Origin: Candidatus Ferrigenium bremense
GTDB taxonomy: Bacteria; Pseudomonadota; Gammaproteobacteria; Burkholderiales; Gallionellaceae
NCBI GenBank assembly: GCA_019449635.1
Contig: JAGRPI010000004.1
Coordinates: forward strand, 1-64,000
Reading direction: 5' to 3'
Length of the DNA stretch: 64,000 nt
The notes under the pieces are model-generated. The model saw only the letters and a program-made list of their open reading frames with translations. It made no database searches and had not been told where the DNA came from. Below, piece by piece: positions 20,580 through 33,789 of this stretch. Positions within the stretch are counted from its first letter, which is position 1. Every line of letters starts with the position of its first letter. The translations under genes and the position numbers were made by a program.

Positions 20580-20612
20580 ACGGCAGTCCGCTTCCGGGCT
20601 GCCGTTTTCTTT
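20580..20612 (+). terminator. Rho-independent terminator-like hairpin
   Basis: CGGCAGTCCGCTTCCGGGCTGCCG followed by TTTTCTTTT. Confidence 0.65.
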
Positions 20613-20623
20613 TGGAGTGAAGA

Positions 20624-21238
20624 TTGCAATTCCATCCAGCCGCACAAATCCTGACCTGGTGTCTGCTGGTTGCTGCCATGCAGGTATTGGCGCCCGGCCG
20701 GTTGCTGATTGCCGCCGGTTTGATCCTGCTGTGCGCCTTCGCCGTTTCCAGGCACAAATTCATCCAGCTGGTGCGCCGCACCCGCTGGATCATGCTGTCG
20801 CTATTGCTGATCTACGCCTACAGTACGCCCGGACAAACGGTGTCGGCCGAGTTCGGCATGTTCGGCCCGACCCGCGAAGGGCTGGCCGATGGCGTGCTGC
20901 AATTGACCCGTTTGCTGGCCGCACTGGCCGGCTTGGCGATACTGCTGGACCGCCTGCATCGCCAGCAGCTGGTCGCCGGGCTATACACACTGCTTGCACC
21001 ATTGCAATGGCTGGGGCTGTCGCGCGAACGGTTCGCGGTACGGCTGGCCTTGACCTTGCACTATACCGAGGCGGCGATGCTGCGCGAGACGCATGATTGG
21101 CAAGATGCCTTGCGCAGCCTGTTCGAGCCGCATGGCGAGGCTACCCGGTACATGGAATTGCCGCTGTACCGTTTCGGCATCGGCGATGTGCTGCTGCTGA
21201 GTTTTGCGCTGCTGCTGTTCCTGGGGGCGCTGCGATGA
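20624..21238 (+). CDS. CbiQ/ECF transporter T-component-like membrane protein
   Basis: Multi-TM; GVLQLTRLLAALAGLAILLDRLHRQQLVAGLYTLLAPLQWLGLSRERFAVRLALTLHY resembles T-component coupling region; TTG start. Confidence 0.6.
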   Translation: MQFHPAAQILTWCLLVAAMQVLAPGRLLIAAGLILLCAFAVSRHKFIQLVRRTRWIMLSLLLIYAYSTPGQTVSAEFGMFGPTREGLADGVLQLTRLLAALAGLAILLDRLHRQQLVAGLYTLLAPLQWLGLSRERFAVRLALTLHYTEAAMLRETHDWQDALRSLFEPHGEATRYMELPLYRFGIGDVLLLSFALLLFLGALR

Positions 21239-22023
21239 GGATAGCTCTTGGGGTCGAATACGATGGCCGCCCGTATTCCGGCTGGCAGAGCCAGGCGGAT
21301 GGGCACACCGTGCAGGACACGCTGCAGCGCGCGTTGACCCAGATTGCCGGCGAAACAGTCTCGGTCATCGCCGCGGGACGCACCGACACCGGCGTGCATG
21401 CGCTGGAACAGGTGGTGCATTTCGATACCAGCGCACAAAGGCCGCTGACTGCCTGGGTGCGCGGCGCGAATGCCATGCTGCCGGACAGCGTCGCGGTGCG
21501 CTGGGCGCATCCGGTACCCGATGAATTCCATGCGCGCTTTTCCGCGCACGGGCGCAGCTACCGCTACCTGCTGATCAACCGGCCGGTGCGCAGCGCCATC
21601 CATGCCGGCAAGGCGGGCTGGTTCCATGCGCCGCTGGATGTCGCGGCGATGCAGGCCGCCACGCAATGCCTGCTCGGCAAACATGACTTCAGCGCGTTCC
21701 GCGCGTCCGAATGCCAGGCCAAATCGCCGGTCAAGCATTTGCGCCAACTGGACATCCGCCGCGAAGGCGAGATGCTGATCTTCGATCTGAGCGCCGATGC
21801 GTTCCTGCATCACATGGTGCGCAACATCGTCGGTTGCCTGGTGTATGTCGGCAAGGGCAAGCATCCGCCGGACTGGCTGGCAGAAGTATTGGGCGGCCGC
21901 GAGCGCAGTCTCGCCGCGCCGACTTTCGCGCCGGATGGCTTATACTTGCGCCGCATACAATACGAGGCGAAGTGGGGGTTGCCGCACATGGATAAGGAAA
22001 CAATGCTGGGAGAATTGCTGTGA
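21235..22023 (+). CDS. truA: tRNA pseudouridine(38-40) synthase TruA
   Basis: [43 protein letters not shown] overlap with the upstream gene. Confidence 0.97.
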   Translation: MRIALGVEYDGRPYSGWQSQADGHTVQDTLQRALTQIAGETVSVIAAGRTDTGVHALEQVVHFDTSAQRPLTAWVRGANAMLPDSVAVRWAHPVPDEFHARFSAHGRSYRYLLINRPVRSAIHAGKAGWFHAPLDVAAMQAATQCLLGKHDFSAFRASECQAKSPVKHLRQLDIRREGEMLIFDLSADAFLHHMVRNIVGCLVYVGKGKHPPDWLAEVLGGRERSLAAPTFAPDGLYLRRIQYEAKWGLPHMDKETMLGELL

Positions 22024-22652
22024 CGCGCGTCAAGATCTGCGGCATCACCCGCGTGGCAGATGCGCTGGCGACCGTGCAGGCTGGCGCGGATGCCATCGGG
22101 CTGGTGTTCTACGAGCGCAGCCCGCGCCGCGTGGATATCGCACAGGCCGCGCAACTGGCCACCGCGCTGCCGCCGTTCGTTTCTGCAGTAGGATTGTTCG
22201 TCAACGCCGAAGCCACCCTGGTGCGCGAGGTGCTGGCGCATGTGCCGCTCGACCTGTTGCAATTCCACGGCGACGAATCTCCCGAGTTTTGCGCGCAATT
22301 CGCCCGACCCTATCTCAAGGCGATCCGCGTCAAGGCCGGGGTGGATTTGCTACAATGCGCGTCCGTTTTTAGCAGCGCCAAGGGCTTGTTGCTCGACGCC
22401 CATGTGGAAGGGGTGCCGGGCGGCACCGGAGCGACCTTCGACTGGAGCCTGATCCCAAAGCATTTGCCGTTGCCGGTGATCCTGTCCGGCGGGCTGGATG
22501 CGGAAAATATCGCGGCGGCGATCGAACAAGTGCGGCCCTACGCGGTGGACGTATCCAGTGGCGTGGAGACGAGCAAGGGAATCAAAGATGCGGCGAAGAT
22601 CGCCCGCTTCATACAAGAGGTTAAACGAGCAGATGTACGACTACCCGGATAA
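22020..22652 (+). CDS. trpF: Phosphoribosylanthranilate isomerase
   Basis: [56 protein letters not shown]. Confidence 0.97.
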   Translation: MTRVKICGITRVADALATVQAGADAIGLVFYERSPRRVDIAQAAQLATALPPFVSAVGLFVNAEATLVREVLAHVPLDLLQFHGDESPEFCAQFARPYLKAIRVKAGVDLLQCASVFSSAKGLLLDAHVEGVPGGTGATFDWSLIPKHLPLPVILSGGLDAENIAAAIEQVRPYAVDVSSGVETSKGIKDAAKIARFIQEVKRADVRLPG

Positions 22653-23829
22653 GAACGGCCACTTCGGCCCGTACGGCGGCATTTATGTCGCCGAGACCCT
22701 GATGGGCGCGCTGGACGAGTTGAACCAGGCCTACGAGAAATACCGCCGCGACCCGGAATTCATCGCCGAACTGGATGCCGACCTCAAGCACTATGTGGGG
22801 CGCCCCAGCCCGATCTATCACGCCAGGCATCTGTCGCACCACCTCGGCGGCGCGCAGATCTACCTGAAGCGCGAGGACCTCAACCATACCGGCGCGCACA
22901 AGGTGAACAACACCATCGGCCAGGCCTTGCTGGCCAAGCGCATGGGCAAGAAGCGCGTGATCGCCGAGACCGGCGCTGGTCAGCATGGCGTGGCGACGGC
23001 GACCGTCGCGGCGCGCTACGGCATGGAGTGCGTGGTGTACATGGGCGCGGAGGATGTGCAGCGCCAGTCGCCGAACGTATTCCGCATGAAGCTGCTCGGC
23101 GCGACGGTCGTGCCGGTGGAGAGCGGCTCGAAGACGCTCAAGGACGCGCTGAACGAGGCGATGCGTGACTGGGTGACCAACATCGAAAACACCTTCTACA
23201 TCATCGGCACCGTGGCCGGCCCGCATCCGTATCCGATGATGGTGCGCGATTTCAATGCCGTCGTCAGCAAGGAATGCGTGGTGCAGATGCCGGAGCTGGC
23301 GTGCCGCCAGCCGGATGCGGTGATCGCCTGCGTCGGCGGCGGCTCCAACGCGATGGGCGTGTTCTACCACTATATCGATATGCCCGGCGTGAAGCTGATC
23401 GGCGTGGAAGCGGGCGGACACGGCATCGGCAGCGGATCACACGCCGCACCCTTGACCGCCAACAGCCCGGTCGGCGTGCTGCACGGCAACAAGACCTACC
23501 TGATGCAGGATGCGGACGGCCAGATCATCGAGACGCATTCCATTTCGGCGGGACTGGATTATCCTGGAGTCGGCCCCGAACATGCCTGGCTGAAGGACAG
23601 CGGGCGCGCTCAATATGTCGCGATCGACGACGACGAGGCATTGCGCGCCTTCCATGACCTGTGCCACTTCGAGGGCATCATCCCGGCGCTGGAATCCAGC
23701 CACGCCCTGGCGCACGCGATGAAGATTGCGCCGACCATGGGCAAGGACAAGGTGCTGCTGGTCAACCTGTCCGGGCGCGGCGACAAAGACATCAATACCG
23801 TGGCCAAACTGGCGGGGATCACGCTGTAA
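22633..23829 (+). CDS. trpB: Tryptophan synthase beta chain
   Basis: [43 protein letters not shown]. Confidence 0.98.
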   Translation: MYDYPDKNGHFGPYGGIYVAETLMGALDELNQAYEKYRRDPEFIAELDADLKHYVGRPSPIYHARHLSHHLGGAQIYLKREDLNHTGAHKVNNTIGQALLAKRMGKKRVIAETGAGQHGVATATVAARYGMECVVYMGAEDVQRQSPNVFRMKLLGATVVPVESGSKTLKDALNEAMRDWVTNIENTFYIIGTVAGPHPYPMMVRDFNAVVSKECVVQMPELACRQPDAVIACVGGGSNAMGVFYHYIDMPGVKLIGVEAGGHGIGSGSHAAPLTANSPVGVLHGNKTYLMQDADGQIIETHSISAGLDYPGVGPEHAWLKDSGRAQYVAIDDDEALRAFHDLCHFEGIIPALESSHALAHAMKIAPTMGKDKVLLVNLSGRGDKDINTVAKLAGITL

Positions 23830-23873
23830 TCAAGGGTAAATATGAGAAGCTGGTTTTTCAGATACTGCACGGA

Positions 23874-24086
23874 ATGTCGGATGCCAATATCGGGTTTGAT
23901 GAACTTTGCAGTTTGCTGAGCCACTTGGGATTCGAAATGATGGTTCGCGGGAGCCACCATGTTTTCCGCAAACAAGGGGTGCCGGAGAAGATAAATCTTC
24001 AGCGCCAAGGCTCACAAGCTAAGCCCTATCAGGTAAAACAGATCAGGGCCATCATCCAGAAGCACAAACTTGCCAAGGAGGAATAA
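23874..24086 (+). CDS. HicA family toxin-like protein (start uncertain)
   Basis: FDELCSLLSHLGFEMMVRGSHHVFRKQG..EKINLQ..GSQAKPYQVKQIRAIIQKHKL with conserved G-S-H-H; homology-like residues (KYEKLVFQILHG) extend upstream of the first ATG. Confidence 0.75.
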   Translation: MSDANIGFDELCSLLSHLGFEMMVRGSHHVFRKQGVPEKINLQRQGSQAKPYQVKQIRAIIQKHKLAKEE

Positions 24087-24295
24087 TGGATCGCTACGAA
24101 ATCATTCTTTACTGGAGCGCCGAAGATGCGGTGTTCATCGCTGAGGTGCCTGAATTGTCGGGCTGCATGGCGCATGGGGATACGCAGGAAAAAGCATTGT
24201 CCAGCGTAAAAGAGGCGATGGGCTTGTGGATAGATACCGCGCGTGAGTTTGGCGATCCTGTCCCCGAGCCGCGCGGACGCCTCATATATGCCTGA
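24086..24295 (+). CDS. HicB family antitoxin-like protein
   Basis: MDRYEIILYWSAEDAVFIAEVPELSGCMAHGDTQEKALSSVKEAMGLWIDTA; short HicB fold without a C-terminal DNA-binding domain. Confidence 0.85.
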   Translation: MDRYEIILYWSAEDAVFIAEVPELSGCMAHGDTQEKALSSVKEAMGLWIDTAREFGDPVPEPRGRLIYA

Positions 24296-24322
24296 ACAGA
24301 ATTTAAGATGGGACACCGAGCA

Positions 24323-25123
24323 ATGAGCCGCATCCAAACTACCTTCGATAAACTCAAGCAGCATAAACGCAAGGCGCTCATCCCGTTCTTCACGGCGGGC
24401 GATCCCAATCCGGCGCTCACCGTGCCGCTGCTGCACGCGCTGGTGGAGGCGGGTGCGGACGTCATCGAGCTGGGTGTGCCATTCTCCGATCCGATGGCGG
24501 ACGGGCCAACCATCCAGCGCGCTTCCGAGCGCGCCCTCAAGCACCATGTCGGCCTGCATCACGTGCTGGATATGGTCGCCGAATTCCGCAGCAGCAACAG
24601 CAGCACGCCCATCGTGTTGATGGGCTACGGCAATCCGATCGAGGCGATGGGCTGGGAGACCTTTGCGCAGCGTTGTGCCGAAGTCGGCGTGGACGGCGTG
24701 CTGACCGTGGACTTCCCGCCGGAAGAAGGCCATGAGGCATTTGCGCACCTGACCAGGCACGGCATCGACCCGATCTTCCTGATCGCGCCAACCAGCAGCG
24801 ATGCGCGCGTGGCGCGCGTCGCCAAACAGGCGCGCGGCTATGTGTATTATGTCTCGCTGAAAGGCGTGACCGGTGCGGGACATCTCGACCTGGCCGCCAT
24901 CGAACAGAAGATCCCGCAGCTGCGCAAGCATATCCAGTTGCCCATCGGTATCGGTTTCGGCATCCGCGATGCCGCGACCGCGCTGGCGGTGGCGAAGCTG
25001 TGCGACGGCGTCGTGGTGGGCAGCCGCATCGTGCAGGAAATCGAAGACTCGACCGGACAGAATGTCGTCGCCAACGTGAGCAAACTGGTCAAAGAACTGA
25101 GACAGGCTGTCGATCGAGCCTGA
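24323..25123 (+). CDS. trpA: Tryptophan synthase alpha chain
   Basis: [54 protein letters not shown]. Confidence 0.98.
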   Translation: MSRIQTTFDKLKQHKRKALIPFFTAGDPNPALTVPLLHALVEAGADVIELGVPFSDPMADGPTIQRASERALKHHVGLHHVLDMVAEFRSSNSSTPIVLMGYGNPIEAMGWETFAQRCAEVGVDGVLTVDFPPEEGHEAFAHLTRHGIDPIFLIAPTSSDARVARVAKQARGYVYYVSLKGVTGAGHLDLAAIEQKIPQLRKHIQLPIGIGFGIRDAATALAVAKLCDGVVVGSRIVQEIEDSTGQNVVANVSKLVKELRQAVDRA

Positions 25124-25227
25124 AAAACAATGTAGGTTGGGTTAGCGTAGCGTAACCCAACGTTTGCAATGTTGGGTTATGCGATGAAGCCGCTAACCCA
25201 ACCTACGACTGAGACAGGCTGTCGATC
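25096..25227. repeat. Palindrome (GTAGGTTGGGTTAGCG..CTAACCCAACCTAC) flanked by a 20-bp direct repeat
   Basis: ACTGAGACAGGCTGTCGATC occurs at 25096-25115 and 25208-25227, on either side of the palindrome at about 25131-25206. Confidence 0.85.
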
Positions 25228-25247
25228 AGGCCTAAGGAGAAAAGAGC

Positions 25248-26129
<882 letters not shown>

Positions 26130-26134
26130 TGTAA

Positions 26135-26485
26135 ATGTTTTACTACGCGCTGAAAATTGGTATTTCCGCATTAGTCATTGTGGCGATAACGGAAATCGCC
26201 AAGCGCAGTAGCGGTTTCGCCGCGCTGCTCGCCGCACTGCCACTGACCTCTTTGCTGGCGTTCATGTGGCTGCATATCGAGGGGACAGAGCCTTTACGTA
26301 TCGCCGAGCTTTCCAGCCAAATCTTCTGGCTGGTGCTGCCCTCGCTGGTTTTGTTCTTGCTCTTGCCGTTGTTGCTTAGACAGGGCTTTGGATTCTGGCT
26401 TAGCCTGGTACTTTCAATTTCAATTACCGCTGCTTGTTACTTTGCCATGTTGCCTTTACTGCGCAAGTTCGGGGTGCAGTTGTGA
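26135..26485 (+). CDS. Small multi-TM protein (DUF3147-like)
   Basis: Hydrophobic 116-aa ORF with KRSSGFAALLAALPLTSLLAFMWL. Confidence 0.7.
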   Translation: MFYYALKIGISALVIVAITEIAKRSSGFAALLAALPLTSLLAFMWLHIEGTEPLRIAELSSQIFWLVLPSLVLFLLLPLLLRQGFGFWLSLVLSISITAACYFAMLPLLRKFGVQL

Positions 26486-26542
26486 GGGTTTAATTTTCGA
26501 CATGCCGAACACCCTGGCAAGCGTAGGACGCAATAATCAACG

Positions 26543-26602
26543 GGCATGGCGCCAGATGTTTCAACGAGATTTGGTGCAATGCGCTTTGCTTATTGCACCC
26601 TA
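26543..26602. repeat. GGTGCAAT..ATTGCACC hairpin repeat
   Basis: TTTCAACGAGATTTGGTGCAATGCGCTTTGCTTATTGCACCCTAC; related copy at 58935-58983. Confidence 0.65.
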
Positions 26603-26611
26603 CAAAACCCA

Positions 26612-27898
26612 ATGCCCACGACTCTTGCCGACTGGCTGACCTACTTTGAATCCCTGCATCCCGAGACCATCGCACTCGGCCTGGAGCGCGTCGCGCAGGT
26701 CAGGCAGCGGCTGAATCTTGATCCCGGTTTCCCTATCATCACAGTAGGCGGCACCAACGGCAAGGGCTCGGTATGCGCGATGCTGGAAAGCATGCTGCAT
26801 GCCGCCGGCTACCGCGTCGGCTGCTACACCTCGCCGCACCTGCTGCATTACAACGAGCGCGTGCGCATCGGAAAAAAGCAGGCGAGCGATGCGCAGCTGT
26901 GCGCTTCCTTTGAAAAAATCGAGCAGGCACGCGGTGATATTTCACTCACATACTTCGAGTTCGGCACGCTGGCCGCGATGCAGTGTTTCATCGAGCACAA
27001 GGTGGAGATCGCGATCCTGGAAGTGGGGCTGGGCGGCAGGCTGGATGCGGTGAACGTGTTCGGCAGCGATTGCGCGGTAGTGACCAGCGTGGATATCGAC
27101 CATACCGATTACCTCGGCGACACGCGCGAGGCCATTGCTTATGAAAAGGCGGGCATCTTCCGCACAGGCAAGGTGGCGATCTGCGCGGATAGCGATGTGC
27201 CGCAGGCGATCCGTGCACATGCACAGCAGATAGGCGCGCAGTTATGGTGCATCGGCAGCGAGTTCGGTTTTACAGCCCACCAGGGGCAGTGGGACTACCG
27301 CAGCTTGATCGGCACGCGCAACGCGCTGCCATATCCGGCGTTGCGTGGCGCATTCCAGTTGAGCAACGCCAGCGCGGCGCTGGCGGCATTGGATGCGCTG
27401 AAAGGGCGTTTGCCGGTGAGCATGGAGGCGGTGCGGCGCGGGCTGGTCGAGGTGCAACTCGCCGGGCGCTTCCAGTTCGTGCCGGGCAGGCCGACGCTGA
27501 TCCTGGATGTGGCGCACAACCCGCACGCGGCGCGCTCGCTGGCGCAGAACTTCGCCGGCCTGCCGCCATGCCCGCATACCTGGGCGGTGTTCGCGATGCT
27601 CAGGGACAAGGACATGGCAGGCGTGGCGGCGGCGCTCGACCCGTTTATCGATACCTGGCTGGTGGCGGGCATCGCCGTACCGCGCGGCGCGACCGCTGCG
27701 GAACTGGCGCAAGTGCTGCAAAACACTGGCGTGCGCGGGGATATTCAAACCTTCCATGATGTCGGCGAAGCGTTGCGTTATGCCTGTAACGCTGCGGGCG
27801 AAAATGATAGAATTGCGGCCTTCGGATCGTTCTATACCGTGGCGGAAGCGATGGCCGCAAAAGGACTGAAATTTCAAGATTCGCTGAGGGTTCCCTAA
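26612..27898 (+). CDS. folC: Bifunctional folylpolyglutamate synthase/dihydrofolate synthase
   Basis: ITVGGTNGKGSVCAMLESML; CYTSPHLLHYNERVRIG; LDVAHNPHAARSLAQN. Confidence 0.96.
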   Translation: MPTTLADWLTYFESLHPETIALGLERVAQVRQRLNLDPGFPIITVGGTNGKGSVCAMLESMLHAAGYRVGCYTSPHLLHYNERVRIGKKQASDAQLCASFEKIEQARGDISLTYFEFGTLAAMQCFIEHKVEIAILEVGLGGRLDAVNVFGSDCAVVTSVDIDHTDYLGDTREAIAYEKAGIFRTGKVAICADSDVPQAIRAHAQQIGAQLWCIGSEFGFTAHQGQWDYRSLIGTRNALPYPALRGAFQLSNASAALAALDALKGRLPVSMEAVRRGLVEVQLAGRFQFVPGRPTLILDVAHNPHAARSLAQNFAGLPPCPHTWAVFAMLRDKDMAGVAAALDPFIDTWLVAGIAVPRGATAAELAQVLQNTGVRGDIQTFHDVGEALRYACNAAGENDRIAAFGSFYTVAEAMAAKGLKFQDSLRVP

Positions 27899-27901
27899 CG
27901 T

Positions 27902-28594
27902 ATGGCAAAACAGTTGACGGATGACGAGCTGAATCTCAGGCGCAATGCGCGCCGCCGCCTGATCGGGGCGATCGCGCTCACGCTGGCGGTGGTGGTGATC
28001 CTGCCGATGGTGCTGGACAGCGAGCCCAAGCCCACCGGGCAGGACATCGAGCTGCGCATCCCGGCTCCCGACAAGGCCGGCGAGTTCGTTCCTGGGGTGG
28101 CGGTTTCCGAAGTGGCGGCAGCTTTGCCACTGGCATCATCCGCAGTCGGGGCCGTTTCGGCTCCGGCTGCCGCTCTCGCCGTGGCGCAAGCCAAACCGGC
28201 TAGCGCGCCGGCTGTTGCAGCACCGGGCAAGCCTGCCGCAAACAATCCCAGGAGTGAAGCGCAGGGCAAGATACAACCCGCCGCCAATAAACAGCCGGAA
28301 GCAAAGGCTGCGGAAGTCAAGAGCCCTGAATCAAAGAGCCCTGAATCCAAAAATACGGGCAAGCCGGCCAGCGGCGAAAGTTTCGTTGTGCAGGTCGGTG
28401 CCTATGCCAATCCCGATACCGCAAAACAGGAAGCGGACCGGCTGAAGAAACTGGGCTTCAAGGCTTACACCGAAAAAGCCGGCGACAAGGTGCGCGTGCG
28501 CGTCGGGCCGTATGCGGAGCGTGACAAAGCCGAGAAGGTGCGCCAACTGCTGGAGAAGCATGGGCTGCACCCGGTAGTAACTACTGCCAAATGA
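27902..28594 (+). CDS. SPOR domain-containing protein
   Basis: Single N-terminal TM, low-complexity linker, C-terminal FVVQVGAYANPDTAKQEADRLKKLGFKAYT SPOR domain. Confidence 0.92.
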   Translation: MAKQLTDDELNLRRNARRRLIGAIALTLAVVVILPMVLDSEPKPTGQDIELRIPAPDKAGEFVPGVAVSEVAAALPLASSAVGAVSAPAAALAVAQAKPASAPAVAAPGKPAANNPRSEAQGKIQPAANKQPEAKAAEVKSPESKSPESKNTGKPASGESFVVQVGAYANPDTAKQEADRLKKLGFKAYTEKAGDKVRVRVGPYAERDKAEKVRQLLEKHGLHPVVTTAK

Positions 28595-29085
28595 CCGGAT
28601 TTGATTTTTCCGTCATAGCGATATTGCTGGTTTCGCTGACGTTCGGTGTGTGGCGCGGTATGGTTTACGAAGTGTTGTCGCTGGCGGGTTGGCTGGTCGC
28701 GTTCCTGTTGAGCAAATGGTTCGGCGGCAGCGTCGCCCCGATGATGCCGGGGGCGCAGGAGACGGTGCGCCTGGCACTGGCCTACGCGGTAGTGTTCATT
28801 GCTGCATTGATCGTGTGGGGTGTGCTGGCCTGGCTGCTCTCCAAACTGGTGAAAGCGGCCGGGCTGGGCTGGCTGGACAGGATGCTGGGCGCGTTGTTCG
28901 GCTTGCTGCGCGGTATGCTGGTGATACTCGCGCTGGTGTGGCTGTCCGGATTGACGCATATTCCGGAGCAGCCGTTCTGGCGTAGTGCGCAGACGAGCAG
29001 AGCGGCGGAGAATGTCGCCTTGCTGACCAAGTCATGGTTGCCGGACGACATCGCGCGGCGCATCCGTTACGGCGCTCGCAGTTAA
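28591..29085 (+). CDS. cvpA: CvpA family protein
   Basis: Four-TM CvpA pattern, located directly upstream of purF. Confidence 0.92.
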   Translation: MTGFDFSVIAILLVSLTFGVWRGMVYEVLSLAGWLVAFLLSKWFGGSVAPMMPGAQETVRLALAYAVVFIAALIVWGVLAWLLSKLVKAAGLGWLDRMLGALFGLLRGMLVILALVWLSGLTHIPEQPFWRSAQTSRAAENVALLTKSWLPDDIARRIRYGARS

Positions 29086-29102
29086 TTTTGGGATAAAAAC
29101 AC

Positions 29103-30629
<1,527 letters not shown>

Positions 30630-30691
30630 TGGGCGGGATTCAGAAATCGGGATTCAGGATTCAGGATTCAGACGAGATTATGAGGGACGAG

Positions 30692-31864
30692 ATGAGCGAG
30701 CAAAATTATCAGCCGGAAACCCTGGCGGTGCGCGCCGGTGCGGTGCGCAGCCAGTTCGGCGAAAACAGCGAGGCGCTGTTCCTGACCTCCAGCTTCGTGT
30801 TCGAAAGTGCCGCGCAGGCCGCCGCGCGTTTCATCGGCGAGCAGCCGGGCAACATCTATTCGCGCTTCACCAACCCGACCGTGACGATGTTCGAGGAACG
30901 GCTCGCCGCGCTGGAAGGCGCGGAGCAATGCGTCGCCACGGCCTCGGGCATGTCGGCGATCCTGGCATGCGTGATGGGCCTGCTGAAGGCAGGCGATCAC
31001 ATCGTCGCCTCGCAAAGCATTTTCGGCGCGACGGTCAACCTGTTCAACAACGTCATCAGGAAATTCGGCGTGGAGACGACTTATGTCTCCGCCACCGATG
31101 TGCCCGAGTGGCAGGCGGCGGTGCGCCCCAACACCAAGCTGTTCTTCCTCGAGACGCCGTCCAATCCGCTCACCGAGATTTCGGACATCGCCGCGATCGC
31201 CGAGGTGGCGAAGGGTTGCGGCGCGCTGCTGGCGGTGGACAACTGCTTTTGCACGCCGATCCTGCAGCGTCCGCTGGAACTGGGTGCGGACATCGTGATC
31301 CAGTCCGCGACCAAGTACATCGACGGGCAGGGGCGTGTGCTGGGCGGTGCGGTGCTGGGCAGCAGGAAGAACATGGAGGGCGTGTACGGTTTCCTGCGCA
31401 CTGCCGGGCCGACGCTGAGCGCTTTCAACGCCTGGGTATTGCTGAAGGGCATGGAGACGCTCAAGCTGCGCATGGACGCGCACAGCGCCAATTCACTGGA
31501 GTTGGCGCGCTGGCTGGAGGCGCAGCCCAATGTGGCGCGGGTCTTTTATCCGGGCTTGCCGTCGCATCCTCAACATCAATTGGCGATGAAACAACAGAAG
31601 AGCGGCGGCGGCATCGTGTCGTTCGAGGTCAAGGGCGGCAAGGAGGCCGCGTGGCGCGTGATCGACAATACGCGGCTGATCTCCATCACCGCCAATCTGG
31701 GCGATACCAAGACCACCATCACCCATCCGGCCAGCACCACCCATGGGCGCATTTCGCCGGAGGCGCGCGCCGCCGCAGGCATTACGGACGGCCTGATCCG
31801 CATCGCGGTCGGGCTGGAGGCTGTCGTGGATATTCAGAACGACCTCGCGCGTGGGTTAGGTTGA
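30692..31864 (+). CDS. metZ: O-succinylhomoserine sulfhydrylase
   Basis: Cys/Met-metabolism PLP enzyme; VIQSATKYIDGQGRVLGGAVLG; chosen start skips the GGATTCAG-repeat-derived N-terminus. Confidence 0.9.
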   Translation: MSEQNYQPETLAVRAGAVRSQFGENSEALFLTSSFVFESAAQAAARFIGEQPGNIYSRFTNPTVTMFEERLAALEGAEQCVATASGMSAILACVMGLLKAGDHIVASQSIFGATVNLFNNVIRKFGVETTYVSATDVPEWQAAVRPNTKLFFLETPSNPLTEISDIAAIAEVAKGCGALLAVDNCFCTPILQRPLELGADIVIQSATKYIDGQGRVLGGAVLGSRKNMEGVYGFLRTAGPTLSAFNAWVLLKGMETLKLRMDAHSANSLELARWLEAQPNVARVFYPGLPSHPQHQLAMKQQKSGGGIVSFEVKGGKEAAWRVIDNTRLISITANLGDTKTTITHPASTTHGRISPEARAAAGITDGLIRIAVGLEAVVDIQNDLARGLG

Positions 31865-31878
31865 ATTCAGGTGCGATG

Positions 31879-31958
31879 ATTAGCCACGGATTAACACGGA
31901 TGTCCACGGATAGAACCATGGTTTTGTCTGTGCTAATCCGTGTATATCCGTGGCTAAA
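31879..31958. repeat. Inverted repeat TTAGCCACGGATTAACACGGAT..ATCCGTGTATATCCGTGGCTAA
   Basis: About 40-bp imperfect arms meeting near CCATGG. Confidence 0.8.
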
Positions 31959-31979
31959 TTGCCTTTCTGGCGAGAACTG

Positions 31980-32471
31980 ATGGACATCCTGGCCGCTCAA
32001 GTCGGTGGTTTGCTCAAGGCGCACGGACTGAAGCTGGCGACGGCGGAATCCTGCACCGGCGGCGGCGTGGCGCATGCGATCACCGATGTGGCGGGCAGCT
32101 CGGCATGGTTCGAGCGCGGCTTCATCACTTATTCCAATCTTGCCAAGCAACAGATGCTGGGTGTGAGCGAAGCGACGCTCAGCCAGCATGGCGCAGTATC
32201 CGAGGCGACGGTGCGCGAGATGGTGACGGGCGCGCTGGCCAACAGTGCGGCACAAGTGGCATTGGCGGTGAGCGGCATCGCCGGTCCGGATGGCGGCACG
32301 CCGGACAAGCCGGCCGGCACGGTATGGTTCGCCTGGGGGCTCAAGCACGGCGCGACGCACGCGCAACGCCATCAGATCGGCGGCAGCCGCGCCGAAGTGC
32401 GCGCGCAGTCTGTGCATATCGCCTTGCAGGGCGTGCTCGACCTGCTCGGGCGGCGCACGGAACTGGCTTGA
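31980..32471 (+). CDS. Nicotinamide-nucleotide amidohydrolase (CinA C-terminal/PncC family)
   Basis: LATAESCTGGGVAHAITDVAGSSAWFERGFITYSN; AVSGIAGPDGGTPDKPAGTVW. Confidence 0.95.
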   Translation: MDILAAQVGGLLKAHGLKLATAESCTGGGVAHAITDVAGSSAWFERGFITYSNLAKQQMLGVSEATLSQHGAVSEATVREMVTGALANSAAQVALAVSGIAGPDGGTPDKPAGTVWFAWGLKHGATHAQRHQIGGSRAEVRAQSVHIALQGVLDLLGRRTELA

Positions 32472-32477
32472 TCCCAA

Positions 32478-32637
32478 ATAATCCATTAGGCCGTCTACCG
32501 GCGAAGGCCGGTATCCAGCAATAAAAGATAGGCCGCGAAGCGGACAAAACATGAAGTTGTCCCACTTCGTGGGGGTTTATTAAACAACTGGATACCGGCC
32601 TTCGCCGGTATGACGTAAATTTTTGCTAATGGATTAT
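32478..32637. mobile_element. 160-bp MITE-like element with perfect 12-bp TIRs, upstream of recA
   Basis: ATAATCCATTAG (32478-32489) / CTAATGGATTAT (32626-32637); inner inverted TACCGGCGAAGGCCGGTATCCAG arms; CCCACTTCGTGGG hairpin. Confidence 0.85.
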
Positions 32638-32697
32638 CTCGGTTGATTTTTCATAGGGTGTGCCATAATCCGCGCACTATTTTTTGGGGAGAAAACG

Positions 32698-33772
<1,075 letters not shown>

Positions 33773-33789
<17 letters not shown>

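Noticed and set aside
23840-23875. TGAGAAGCTGGTTTTTCAGATACTGC at the HicA start resembles the MITE end TGAGAAGCTGTTTA
   Set aside because: Short similarity explained by coding for the conserved-looking HicA segment KYEKLVFQIL; no matching opposite TIR or core.
30630-30691. N-terminal extension of metZ (MMGGIQKSGFRIQDSDEI...)
   Set aside because: Encoded by a GGATTCAG direct-repeat tract; the better start is the downstream ATG (MSEQNYQPETLAVRAG), so it is not counted as an in-frame insertion.
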